This document shows positions 1 to 7,715 of a stretch of 55,841 nt of DNA, in pieces. Under the pieces are notes generated by a model that did no database searches, was not told the origin of the DNA, and worked only from the letters and a program-made list of their open reading frames with translations. The position numbers and the translations under genes are program-made. Origin of the DNA: Micromonospora sp. U21 (lineage in GTDB: Bacteria > Actinomycetota > Actinomycetes > Mycobacteriales > Micromonosporaceae); the NCBI RefSeq assembly GCF_018070045.1, contig NZ_JAGPYK010000038.1, forward strand, positions 1 to 55,841, in the 5' to 3' direction. Numbering within the stretch: position 1 is the first letter of the stretch; every line of letters starts with the position of its first letter.

Positions 1-10
1 AACACCTTTT

Positions 11-57
11 GGCGGGGGGGGTGGGGTGACGCCGCCGGGCCGGCGGGGGGGGCGGGG
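11..57. other. G-rich stretch upstream of sufD
   Basis: This stretch contains at least five runs of three or more guanines on the + strand, two of them about eight long, just upstream of the sufD leader. It could fold as a G-quadruplex. No gene end is recognisable in these bases, so the usual upstream gene sufB is outside the window. Confidence 0.3.
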
Positions 58-114
58 TTGAGCGGGCCCGCCGACCGAGCACCAGACACCGTCGTAAAAC
101 AGACCAAGGAAGAC

Positions 115-1257
115 ATGACTACCCAGGCTTCCGCGCCGCCCAGCACCAAGTCGCAGGCGCTGCGCTCGTACGACGTCGCCGACTTCCCGGCCCTCACCGG
201 CCTGGAGGAGGAGTGGCGTTTCACCCCGCTCAAGCGGCTGCGCGGCCTCGCCGGTGAGCCACAGGCCGCCACCGGCACGGTCCGGCACGAGTACGGCGAC
301 CTGCCCGAGGGCGTGGCCGTCGAGCGGATCGGCACCGACGACCCGCGGGTGGGCAGCGTGCTCACCCCGGTCGACCGGGTCAGCGCGCTCGCCTACGGCG
401 GCGCCGGCCAGGCGCTGCTGCTCACGGTGGCCAGCGACGTCGTGGTGGGTGCGCCGGTGAGCCTGCGGGTGGTCGGTGACAGCGCCGAGGGCGTGGCCTT
501 CGGGCACACCTTCGTCGAGGTGGGCCGGTTCGCCGAGATGACCCTGGTGCTGGAGCACGTCGGCTCGGCGACCCTGGCCGACAACGTCGAGGTCTCCGTG
601 GCCGACGGGGCGAAGCTGATCCTGGTCACCGTCGCGGACTGGGCCGACGACGCGGTGCAGGCACAGCACCTCAAGATCAAGCTGGGTCGGGACGCCCGGG
701 TGACGCACGTCCAGGTCAGCCTCGGCGGTGACCTGGTCCGGCAGTACACCTCGGTGGAGTACACCGGCCGCGGCGGCGAGGCCGAGCTGTACGGCGTCTA
801 CTTCGCCGACTCCGGCCAGCACCTCGAGCACCGGCAGCTGGTGGACCACAGCGTGCCCGACTGCCGCAGCTACGTCGGTTACCGGGGCGCCCTGCAGGGC
901 GAGGACGCGCACACCGTCTGGGTGGGTGACGTGCTGATCCGGGCCGAGGCGACCGGCACCGACACGTACGAGATCAACCGGAACCTGCTGCTCACCGACG
1001 GCGCGCGGGCGGACTCCGTACCCAATCTGGAGATCGAGACCGGCGAGATCGCCGGCGCCGGCCACGCCAGCGCGACCGGCCGCTTCGACGACGAGCAGCT
1101 GTTCTACCTGATGGCCCGGGGCATCCCGGAGGGCGAGGCCCGCCGCCTGGTGGTCCGCGGCTTCTTCGCCGAGCTGATCAACAAGATCCCGGTGGAGTCG
1201 CTGCGCGAGCGCCTCGGCGACGCGATCGAGGCCCGGCTGGCCAAGGCCGGCGCCTGA
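115..1257 (+). CDS. sufD: SufD, Fe-S cluster assembly scaffold subunit
   Basis: SufD partners SufB and the ATPase SufC in the SufBC2D scaffold that builds Fe-S clusters in the cytoplasm. The 380-residue product has the right length and the beta-helical core typical of SufB/SufD, with a conserved C-terminal region (residues about 290-375) containing EINRNLLL, ADSVPNLEIET and GHASATGRFDDEQLFYL. The ATG at 115 is chosen because AAGGA lies 6 nt upstream and the product then starts MTTQA; an in-frame TTG at 58 lacks such a site. It is the first complete gene of a suf operon, and its TGA overlaps the next ATG. Actinobacterial suf operons normally place sufB immediately upstream, so the 5' part of the operon is probably cut off by the window edge. 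Identity is secure. Confidence 0.95.
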   Translation: MTTQASAPPSTKSQALRSYDVADFPALTGLEEEWRFTPLKRLRGLAGEPQAATGTVRHEYGDLPEGVAVERIGTDDPRVGSVLTPVDRVSALAYGGAGQALLLTVASDVVVGAPVSLRVVGDSAEGVAFGHTFVEVGRFAEMTLVLEHVGSATLADNVEVSVADGAKLILVTVADWADDAVQAQHLKIKLGRDARVTHVQVSLGGDLVRQYTSVEYTGRGGEAELYGVYFADSGQHLEHRQLVDHSVPDCRSYVGYRGALQGEDAHTVWVGDVLIRAEATGTDTYEINRNLLLTDGARADSVPNLEIETGEIAGAGHASATGRFDDEQLFYLMARGIPEGEARRLVVRGFFAELINKIPVESLRERLGDAIEARLAKAGA

Positions 1258-1583
1258 TGATCCGGATCTGCTCCACCGAGGATGTGCCGAAGGGCACCGC
1301 GATCAGCGCGGACGTCGACGGCACCCCGATCGCGCTGGTGCACGGCGAGGACGGCCAGTTCTACGCCGCCTACGACGAGTGCTCGCACGCCTCGGTCGCC
1401 CTCTCCGAGGGTGAGGTCGACGGCTGCACGCTCGAGTGCTGGCTGCACGGCTCGCGCTTCGACCTGCGCACCGGGCAGCCCTCCGGGTTGCCGGCCACCG
1501 AACCCGTACCCGTCTACCCCGTCGAAGTCCGCGACGGCGACATCTACCTCAGCCTGACGCCGAGTAATGGAGTGACCCGATAA
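1257..1583 (+). CDS. Rieske-type [2Fe-2S] ferredoxin of the suf operon
   Basis: A 108-residue small Rieske protein resembling the ferredoxin subunit of non-haem dioxygenases. The four cluster ligands are visible as C42-x-H44 and C61-x2-H64. It starts on an ATG that overlaps the sufD stop (ATGA) and its TAA overlaps the sufC start, so it is translationally coupled between sufD and sufC. This position is conserved in many actinobacteria and suggests electron delivery to, or cluster acceptance from, the SUF machinery rather than aromatic ring oxidation. No oxygenase genes are nearby. The domain is certain; the partner is inferred from position only. Confidence 0.9.
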   Translation: MIRICSTEDVPKGTAISADVDGTPIALVHGEDGQFYAAYDECSHASVALSEGEVDGCTLECWLHGSRFDLRTGQPSGLPATEPVPVYPVEVRDGDIYLSLTPSNGVTR

Positions 1584-2356
1584 TGAGCACCCTGGAGATC
1601 CGCGACCTGAAGGTGTCGGTCAAGCTGCCCGAGGGTGAGCTCAAGCCGATCCTGTCGGGCGTCGACCTGACCGTCCGCTCCGGTGAGACCCACGCCATCA
1701 TGGGCCCGAACGGCTCCGGCAAGTCCACCCTGGCGTACTCGATCGCCGGCCACCCCAAGTACGAGATCACCGGCGGCTCGGTGACCCTCGACGGCGAGGA
1801 CGTGCTCGCCATGACCGTCGACGAGCGGGCCCGCGCCGGCCTCTTCCTGGCCATGCAGTACCCGGTCGAGGTGCCCGGCGTGTCGGTGGCGAACTTCCTG
1901 CGCACCGCGAAGACCGCCATCGACGGCGAGGCGCCGAAGCTGCGTACCTGGGGCGGCGAGCTGCGCGGGGCGATGGAGCGGCTCCAGATGGACCCGGCGT
2001 TCGCCCAGCGCAACGTCAACGAGGGCTTCTCCGGCGGTGAGAAGAAGCGGCACGAGATCGTCCAGCTGGAGCTGCTCAAGCCGAAGATCGCGATCCTCGA
2101 CGAGACCGACTCCGGCCTCGACGTGGACGCGCTGCGGGTCGTCAGCGAGGGTGTCAACCGGGTCCGCGACAACGGCGACACCGGCGTGCTGCTGATCACC
2201 CACTACACGCGGATCCTGCGCTACATCAAGCCGGACTTCGTGCACGTCTTCGTGGCCGGCCGGATCGTCGAGCAGGGCGGCCCGGAGCTGGCCGACAAGC
2301 TCGAGGCCGAGGGCTACGAGCGGTACGCCGCCGGGGCCGGCACGGCCAAGGCCTGA
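1583..2356 (+). CDS. sufC: SufC, Fe-S assembly ATPase
   Basis: A 257-residue ABC-type ATPase that powers the SufBCD scaffold. It has Walker A GPNGSGKST (residues 41-49), an ABC signature FSGGEKKR (from F149) and Walker B ending ILDETDSGLD with D173/E174. The ETDSGLD variant is diagnostic of SufC. There are no membrane segments, as expected for this soluble member of the ABC superfamily. The ATG overlaps the stop of the Rieske gene by one base. Identity is secure from the motifs and the operon context. Confidence 0.97.
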   Translation: MSTLEIRDLKVSVKLPEGELKPILSGVDLTVRSGETHAIMGPNGSGKSTLAYSIAGHPKYEITGGSVTLDGEDVLAMTVDERARAGLFLAMQYPVEVPGVSVANFLRTAKTAIDGEAPKLRTWGGELRGAMERLQMDPAFAQRNVNEGFSGGEKKRHEIVQLELLKPKIAILDETDSGLDVDALRVVSEGVNRVRDNGDTGVLLITHYTRILRYIKPDFVHVFVAGRIVEQGGPELADKLEAEGYERYAAGAGTAKA

Positions 2357-2376
2357 GCGGGAGAGGCGCTGCCGAG

Positions 2377-3681
2377 ATGACCAGCATCGCGATCCCGACA
2401 GGGATGCCGCAGTACGACGACGTGCCGCGTTTCGACGTGGCCCGGGTGCGCGCCGACTTCCCGATCCTGGACCGGGAGGTCAACGGGCACCCGCTGGTCT
2501 ACCTCGACAGCGCCAACACCTCGCACAAGCCCCGGCAGGTGCTCGACGTGCTCGGGGAGCACTACGCCCTGCACAACGCCAACGTGTCGCGCTCGGTGCA
2601 CACCCTGGGCACCGAGGCCACCGAGGCGTACGAGGGGGCGCGGGCCAAGGTCGCCGCGTTCCTCAACGCGTCGAGCCCTGACGAGGTGGTGTTCACCAAG
2701 AACTCCACCGAGGCGATCAACATCGTGGCGTACGCCTTCTCCAACGCGTCGCTGCGACCCGACGCTGACCCGCGGTTCCGGCTGGGCCCGGGCGACGAGG
2801 TGGTGATCTCCGAGATGGAGCACCACTCGAACATCGTCCCGTGGCAGCTGCTCTGCGAGCGGACCGGCGCGACCCTGCGCTGGTTCCCGGTCACCGACAG
2901 CGGCCGGCTCGACGAGTCCGGCCTGGACGACCTGGTCACCGAGCGGACGAAGATCGTCTCGCTGGTGCACATGTCGAACATCCTCGGCACGATCAACGCC
3001 ACGTCCCGGATCACCGCGCGGGTCCGTGAGGTGGGCGCGCTGCTGCTGCTGGACTGCTCGCAGTCGGTGCCGCACCTGCCCATCGACGTGGTCGACCTGG
3101 ACGCCGACTACATCGTGTTCACCGGGCACAAGATGTGCGGGCCGACCGGCATCGGTGTGCTCTGGGGCCGGGGCGAGCTGCTGGCGGCGATGCCGCCGGT
3201 CTTCGGCGGCGGCTCGATGATCGAGACGGTCACCATGGCCAGGTCGACGTTCGCCGCTCCGCCGGCCCGGTTCGAGGCCGGCACCCCGCCGATCGCCGAG
3301 GCGGTCGCGCTCGGCGCGGCGGTGGACTACCTCACCGGGGTCGGGATGCCGGCCATCCAGTGGCACGAGAAGGAGCTGACCGCGTACGCGCTGGACACCC
3401 TCGGCTCGGTGCGCGACCTGCGGATCTTCGGCCCGACCGTGCCGGTGGGCCGGGGCGGCACCATCTCGTTCGCGCTGGGTGACGTGCACCCGCACGACGT
3501 GGGTCAGGTGCTCGACTCGCTCGGCGTGCAGGTGCGGGTGGGCCACCACTGTGCGAAGCCGGTGTGCAGCCGGTTCGGTGTCCCGGCGATGACCCGGGCC
3601 TCGTTCTACCTCTACACCACCACCGAGGAGATCGACGCTCTGGTGGCCGGTCTGGAGCAGGTGCGGAAGGTGTTCGACTGA
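2377..3681 (+). CDS. sufS: SufS, group II cysteine desulfurase
   Basis: A PLP enzyme that removes sulfur from L-cysteine and passes the persulfide to SufU. The 434-residue product has the PLP lysine in FTGHKMCGPTG (K252) and the catalytic cysteine in GHHCAKP (C392), and ends in the typical FYLYTTTEEID region. A purine-rich GGGAGAGG lies upstream of ATG 2377. Twenty bases separate it from sufC, and its TGA overlaps the sufU ATG, so sulfur donor and acceptor are translationally coupled. Length and motifs match type II SufS. Confidence 0.96.
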   Translation: MTSIAIPTGMPQYDDVPRFDVARVRADFPILDREVNGHPLVYLDSANTSHKPRQVLDVLGEHYALHNANVSRSVHTLGTEATEAYEGARAKVAAFLNASSPDEVVFTKNSTEAINIVAYAFSNASLRPDADPRFRLGPGDEVVISEMEHHSNIVPWQLLCERTGATLRWFPVTDSGRLDESGLDDLVTERTKIVSLVHMSNILGTINATSRITARVREVGALLLLDCSQSVPHLPIDVVDLDADYIVFTGHKMCGPTGIGVLWGRGELLAAMPPVFGGGSMIETVTMARSTFAAPPARFEAGTPPIAEAVALGAAVDYLTGVGMPAIQWHEKELTAYALDTLGSVRDLRIFGPTVPVGRGGTISFALGDVHPHDVGQVLDSLGVQVRVGHHCAKPVCSRFGVPAMTRASFYLYTTTEEIDALVAGLEQVRKVFD

Positions 3682-4154
3682 TGCAACTCGACCAGCTCTA
3701 CCAGGAGATCATCCTGGATCACTACAAGCACCCGCACGGGCGTGGCCTGCGCGACGCCGACGACTCGGGCGACCAGGTCGCGGAGGCGCACCACGTCAAC
3801 CCGACCTGCGGCGACGAGGTCACCGTCCGGGTGGCCACCGACGGCGCCGTGCTGCACGACATCTCGTACGACGGGATGGGGTGCTCGATCAGCCAGGCGT
3901 CGGCGAGCGTGCTGCACGAGTTGCTGCGCGGTCGGGTCGCGGGGGAGGCGTTCGTGGTACACGAGGCGTTCGTCGAGTTGATGTCCGGCCGTGGCCAGGT
4001 CACGCCGGACGAGGACGTTCTCGGTGACGGGGTGGCTTTCGCGGGCGTGGCCCGCTACCCCGCTCGAGTCAAGTGCGCGCTGCTGCCGTGGATGGCGTTC
4101 AAGGACGCCGCGGCACGCGCCGGTGTGGGCGTGAGCCCGGAGGTGAAGGCATGA
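3681..4154 (+). CDS. sufU: SufU, zinc-dependent sulfurtransferase
   Basis: A 157-residue NifU_N/IscU-fold protein. The ligand set C43, D45 (in NPTCGDEVTV), C68 (GMGCSISQAS) and C132 (VKCALLPW) is intact. In Gram-positive bacteria SufU binds zinc and accepts persulfide from SufS. The start ATG overlaps the sufS stop (TGATG), and an in-frame start at 3564 lies inside sufS and is rejected. The GMGC insertion typical of SufU, as opposed to IscU, is present. Confidence 0.94.
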   Translation: MQLDQLYQEIILDHYKHPHGRGLRDADDSGDQVAEAHHVNPTCGDEVTVRVATDGAVLHDISYDGMGCSISQASASVLHELLRGRVAGEAFVVHEAFVELMSGRGQVTPDEDVLGDGVAFAGVARYPARVKCALLPWMAFKDAAARAGVGVSPEVKA

Positions 4155-4636
4155 GCGAGAACACCGCTACCGCAGCGACGCCGGAGGCCGGTGACGCCAC
4201 CGCGACGCCGCAGGCCGGCGCCGCGACGACCGAAGGTGCCGCGACGCCGGGTGCCGGCGACGCCGCGACCCCTGGTGCCGACGACGCCGCCACGCCGGCG
4301 GCTGGCGTCAGCAAGGCCGTGATCGCCGATATCGAGGAGGCGATGAAGGACGTCGTCGACCCGGAGCTCGGCATCAACGTGGTCGACCTGGGCCTGGTGT
4401 ACGGGGTGCACGTCGACGACGAGAACGTCGCGACCCTGGACATGACGCTCACCTCGGCGGCCTGCCCGTTGACCGACGTGATCGAGGACCAGGCCCGGCA
4501 GGCGCTGACCACCGGCCCCGGCGGCGGCCTGGTCAACGACATCCGGATCAACTGGGTGTGGCTCCCGCCGTGGGGGCCGGACAAGATCACCGACGAGGGT
4601 CGGGACCAGCTCCGCTCCCTCGGCTTCAACGTCTGA
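4151..4636 (+). CDS. sufT: SufT-like DUF59/MIP18 Fe-S maturation protein
   Basis: A 161-residue product whose C-terminal 105 residues are a DUF59 domain (from about residue 57: DIEEAMKDVVDPELGINVVD, then a conserved TSAACPL cysteine motif and the terminal WLPPWGPDKIT). SufT-like proteins help mature or insert Fe-S clusters and usually close actinobacterial suf operons. The start overlaps the sufU stop (ATGA), with GAGGTGAAGG just upstream. Unusually, the first 55 residues are a low-complexity Ala/Thr/Pro/Gly/Asp tail built of imperfect repeats around ATPGAGDA, probably disordered. Family assignment is firm; the exact role is inferred from the operon. Confidence 0.88.
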   Translation: MSENTATAATPEAGDATATPQAGAATTEGAATPGAGDAATPGADDAATPAAGVSKAVIADIEEAMKDVVDPELGINVVDLGLVYGVHVDDENVATLDMTLTSAACPLTDVIEDQARQALTTGPGGGLVNDIRINWVWLPPWGPDKITDEGRDQLRSLGFNV

Positions 4637-4657
4637 GCCGACTCCGGTCGGCAGCAT

Positions 4658-4690
4658 CGAGCGCGGCGCCCGTCACGGGTGCCGCGCTCG
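4658..4690 (+). terminator. Stem-loop after the suf operon
   Basis: Ten-base complementary arms CGAGCGCGGC and GCCGCGCTCG enclose a 13-base loop, 22 bases after the sufT stop. There is no long T-tract, as is common for high-GC terminators. Confidence 0.6.
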
Positions 4691-4877
4691 ACCCGTTTCC
4701 GCACCACCCGCCGGCCGGGCGGCTGGGGCGGAAAATTCGGTGGTGTCCGGTGGGATGGGCGCTACAGGATGAGCGCGTGATTGAGGCGTACCGGATGCAG
4801 GTTCCTGTCGGCGCGGCCACCGCCGTACCCCGACAGCGCACGCTCCCCGGTCGCGCCTCGGTCCGGCACCGACGACC

Positions 4878-5501
4878 GTGACCGGGGCGTTCCTCGCCGG
4901 CCTCGTCGCCGGCTACGGCGTCGCCATCCCGGTCGGCGCGATCGCGGTGCTCATCCTGGGGCTCACCGCCCGTACCTCGTTCCGGGTCGGGGCGGCCGGC
5001 GCGCTCGGCGTGGCGACCGCCGACGGCCTGTACGCGGCCGTCGCCGCCCTCGCTGGCGCGGCGGTGGCCGGTGTCGTCGCACCGGTGGCCGGCCCGCTGC
5101 GGGCGGCGGCCGCCGCGGTGCTGCTCGCGCTCGCCGCGCACGGTGCCTGGCGGGCGCTGCGGCCCGTTCCGGTCACCGCTGCCCGGACCCGTCGCGGTCT
5201 GGACACCCCGCTGCGGGCGTTCGGCGGCATTCTCGCGCTGACGCTGCTCAACCCGGCGACGGTGGTCTACTTCGCCGCGCTGGTGCTCGGCCGGGGTGAC
5301 GCCGCCGATCCCACCCGGTCGACGGCGGCGCTGTTCGTGCTCGGTGCGTTCGTGGCCTCGGCCAGCTGGCAGCTGCTCATCGCCGGCGGTGGCACGTTGG
5401 TCGGCCGGGTCCTCACCGGCCCGCGGGGTCGGCGGGCCACCGCCCTCACCTCCAGCGCCATCATCGCCGCCCTGGCCCTGACCACCCTCCTGACCACCTG
5501 A
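4878..5501 (+). CDS. LysE/RhtB-family amino-acid exporter
   Basis: A 207-residue integral membrane protein with about six hydrophobic segments. The N-terminus (FLAGLVAGYGVAIPVGAIAV) has the G-x-x-x-P-G-like signature of the LysE/RhtB family, and LTLLNPATVVYFAALVLG is the conserved middle motif. Such proteins export basic amino acids, homoserine/threonine or similar small molecules; the substrate cannot be told. The GTG at 4878 is the first plausible start before the first membrane segment. It stands alone between the suf terminator and a palindromic element. Confidence 0.8.
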   Translation: MTGAFLAGLVAGYGVAIPVGAIAVLILGLTARTSFRVGAAGALGVATADGLYAAVAALAGAAVAGVVAPVAGPLRAAAAAVLLALAAHGAWRALRPVPVTAARTRRGLDTPLRAFGGILALTLLNPATVVYFAALVLGRGDAADPTRSTAALFVLGAFVASASWQLLIAGGGTLVGRVLTGPRGRRATALTSSAIIAALALTTLLTT

Positions 5502-5545
5502 CCCCGCCCGCCCACGGCCCCCGCACCCCGCACCCTGCGCCCCAC

Positions 5546-5614
5546 CCCCGGTGATCATGAAGTTGGGGTCACGACACGCCGGCATCGATGGCGCTAACTT
5601 CATGATCACCGGGG
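5546..5614. repeat. Palindromic intergenic element with 19-bp perfect arms
   Basis: The arms CCCCGGTGATCATGAAGTT (5546-5564) and its exact complement (5596-5614) are separated by 31 bases. It lies between two + strand genes and lacks a T-tract. The GTGATCATGAAGTT core resembles palindromes I recall as dispersed through Micromonospora genomes; copy number cannot be checked here. It could act as a transcript-end hairpin or a REP-like mobile palindrome. Confidence 0.65.
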
Positions 5615-5693
5615 TTTGGCCGGGTGGGGGAACGGGGCGGCCGGGCGGGGCTGCGGGGCGGGGCGGGTGGGAGTGGTGTCGTAGGTTTGGGGG

Positions 5694-6371
5694 ATGTCGA
5701 GTCGACCCGCTGCCGGTGGTGGCCGCTGGGTGGAGGTCGATCCCGCCCGTCTCGGCCGTTGGGTCGAGGGCTTCGCCGAGCGGCATGGCCCGCCGGCCGT
5801 GACCACCGAGGAGTACGGCCTGCTGCTCACCGGCCCCGACGGCGCTACCGCGGAATTGCACGCCCCACCCGGTGCCGCCGACGACCTGGCCGCCCCGCCG
5901 GCGGGCGGGGACCTGCCCGGATTCCTCGCCGCCGCTGTCGCGCCACGCCGCATCGGTCTGCTGCTGGCGCGCAAGAGCGCGGTGGCGGTGGGCGTGGCCG
6001 CGGGGGAGGACCTGGTGGTCTCCAAGGTGGACAGTCGCTACGTGCAGGGCCGTACCGCCGCGGGTGGCTGGTCCCAGCACCGCTTCGCCCGTCGGCGTGA
6101 CAACCAGGCGAAGGCGGCCCTCGGCGAGGCCGTCGAGTTGGCGGTACGCCTGCTGCTGCCGCAGGCCGGCACGCTCGACGCCGTGGTGGCCGGTGGTGAC
6201 CGGCGCACGGTGGACGGCATCCTCGCCGACCGGCGTCTCGCCCCGCTCGCCGCACTGCGGGCCGACCGGCTGCTCGACGTGCCCGAGCCGCGGCACGCCG
6301 TGCTGGTCGCCGCGGTGACCGCCGCCCGGGCGGTGCGCGTCCTGGTCCGCGATCCCGCCCCCGCCGACTGA
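5694..6371 (+). CDS. acVLRF1-family peptidyl-tRNA hydrolase (Vms1-like release factor)
   Basis: A 225-residue cytoplasmic protein matching the actinobacterial Vms1-like release-factor family, which cleaves peptidyl-tRNA on stalled ribosomes. The catalytic-loop motif GGWSQHRFARRRDNQAK is present, with the Gln that corresponds to the GSQ-type residue of Vms1/eRF1-like factors. The flanking region (YVQGRTAAGG) fits the family. ATG 5694 follows a G-rich stretch. It ends in a small tandem duplication and faces a metallopeptidase gene across a shared terminator. The assignment rests on the loop motif and length. Confidence 0.75.
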   Translation: MSSRPAAGGGRWVEVDPARLGRWVEGFAERHGPPAVTTEEYGLLLTGPDGATAELHAPPGAADDLAAPPAGGDLPGFLAAAVAPRRIGLLLARKSAVAVGVAAGEDLVVSKVDSRYVQGRTAAGGWSQHRFARRRDNQAKAALGEAVELAVRLLLPQAGTLDAVVAGGDRRTVDGILADRRLAPLAALRADRLLDVPEPRHAVLVAAVTAARAVRVLVRDPAPAD

Positions 6372-6464
6372 CGGGTGCTGCGGAGAAACCGTTGCAGGGG
6401 TAGCGCGTCGGCTGCCTGACGGGGTGCTGCGGGGACACCCGGCGCAGCGGCACCGTCGGCGGCC
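6369..6464. repeat. Imperfect tandem duplication of about 48 bp
   Basis: Two adjacent units each begin CTGACGGGtGCTGCGG-like and end CGTCGGCkGC. The first unit contains the stop codon region of the preceding gene. The second appears to be a diverged copy of it. Confidence 0.45.
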
Positions 6465-6476
6465 TGAGCACGCCAC

Positions 6477-6514
6477 GGGCGCCCCGACGGTCGATGCCGG
6501 TCGTCGGGGCGCCC
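6477..6514. terminator. Bidirectional stem-loop terminator
   Basis: Perfect 12-bp arms GGGCGCCCCGAC and GTCGGGGCGCCC with a 14-base loop lie between convergent genes ending at 6371 (+) and 6529 (-). Confidence 0.75.
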
Positions 6515-6528
6515 TCGTCGGTGCCGCC

Positions 6529-7452
6529 TCAGAGCTGGTCGGTGGCGAAGGTGTCGCAGACCTTCGGGTCGCCGCGGTCGTAGCCCTGCCGGAACCAGCG
6601 CTGCCGCTGCTCGGAGGTGCCGTGGGTGAACTGGTCGGGGTTGATCTGCCCGCCGGAACGCTGCTGGATGGAGTCGTCGCCGATCGCCTCGGCGGCCTGT
6701 ATGGCCTCGCTGATGTCGCTTGAGGTGATCGACGTGAACAGCGGCTCCTGGCCGGTCTCGTCCTTACTCTCGGTCGCGTGCTTGGCCCACGAACCGGCGT
6801 AGCAGTCGGCCTGCAGCTCCAGCCGCACTGAGGCCGAGAGGGGGCCGCTCTGCTCGCCCTGCCCGGCCCGCTCGTTGGTGCCGAGCAGGTTCTGAACGTG
6901 GTGGCCGTACTCGTGGGCGAGCACGTACGGCTGGGCGAACTCGCCTTTGGCGCCGAACCGGGAGGCCAGCTCGTCGTAGAAGCTCAGGTCGATGTACACC
7001 TGCCGGTCGGCCGGGCAGTAGAAGGGGCCGACGCCCGAGTCGGCCTGCCCGCAGCCGGTGTTCACGGCGGCCTGGAAGAAGTTGGTGTCGGTCGGCTCGT
7101 ACTTCCCGTTGTCCAGCTCCGGGTACGCCTTCTCCCAGTAGGCCTGGATGCTGTTGACGAAGAGCAGGTTGCGGCAGCGCACGTCGTCGAAGCGTTGGGC
7201 GTTCTCGCGTGAGCACAGCTGCTCCAGGTCGGTGCCGCCGGCCTGCCCGCCGCCGTCGTCGCCGTTGGTCATCGCGTTCAGGCCGAACCCGCCGCCGAGC
7301 AGGGCGACCAGCACGGCCACCACGATGCCGATCAGCCCGCCCCGACCGCCGCCACCGGGTAGCGGGATGCCGATGCCACCGCCCGCCCCACCGCCCCGGC
7401 CACGGTCGTTGACCTGGGAGGTGTCGAGTTCGGCCCGCTCGTTGAGTTCCAT
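6529..7452 (-). CDS. Membrane-anchored neutral zinc metallopeptidase (YpfJ family)
   Basis: A 307-residue protein of the YpfJ/KPN_02809 metallopeptidase family. A Gly-rich cytoplasmic N-terminus is followed by one membrane segment (about residues 39-60), then an extracytoplasmic domain with the zinc motif H180-E-Y-G-H184. Downstream are SVRLELQADCYAGSWA, supplying the third ligand region, and GTSEQRQRWFRQGYDRGD, both conserved in the family. Four or more cysteines (C80, C93, C134, C146) may form disulfides. Physiological substrates of this family are unknown. It is transcribed divergently from the ABC-F gene. Confidence 0.88.
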   Translation of the reverse strand: MELNERAELDTSQVNDRGRGGGAGGGIGIPLPGGGGRGGLIGIVVAVLVALLGGGFGLNAMTNGDDGGGQAGGTDLEQLCSRENAQRFDDVRCRNLLFVNSIQAYWEKAYPELDNGKYEPTDTNFFQAAVNTGCGQADSGVGPFYCPADRQVYIDLSFYDELASRFGAKGEFAQPYVLAHEYGHHVQNLLGTNERAGQGEQSGPLSASVRLELQADCYAGSWAKHATESKDETGQEPLFTSITSSDISEAIQAAEAIGDDSIQQRSGGQINPDQFTHGTSEQRQRWFRQGYDRGDPKVCDTFATDQL

Positions 7453-7616
7453 GCTGACCCCGATCGCCGTATGCCGGTGATTGTCGTTTGGATGTCGTTC
7501 TGTCGCCGAAATGCCGGACAGGGTCCGGACAGCCGTTCCGGTACCCGATGATCTTGATTGGTAATCCGGGAGGGGCGTCCGGGAGCGCCCGGTACACTGG
7601 TTGGGTGCTGCGCTGC

Positions 7617-7689
7617 GAAGGCTGAACCGCCCCGCGCCGTCGGGCCCCTTGAGCCCGCCGGCCGTTTCGCGTGCCCCGAGTCAGCCTTC
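7617..7689 (+). promoter_or_regulatory. Structured leader of the ABC-F gene
   Basis: A 9-bp inverted repeat GAAGGCTGA (7617-7625) / TCAGCCTTC (7681-7689) brackets a GC-rich internal hairpin in the long leader of the ABC-F gene. A TACACT -10-like box at 7593-7598 would place the whole structure in the mRNA. Function is inferred only. Confidence 0.35.
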
Positions 7690-7715
7690 CAGACCCCGAG
7701 AGCGAGCCCGAAGAA

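Noticed and set aside
58..114. TTG start for sufD at position 58
   Set aside because: No ribosome site, and the added residues are not conserved; ATG 115 has AAGGA at 6 nt.
4626..6476. 616-residue minus-strand frame across the LysE and acVLRF1 genes
   Set aside because: Crosses a palindromic element and two genes with recognised families; its own composition is Arg/Gly/Pro-rich without motifs.
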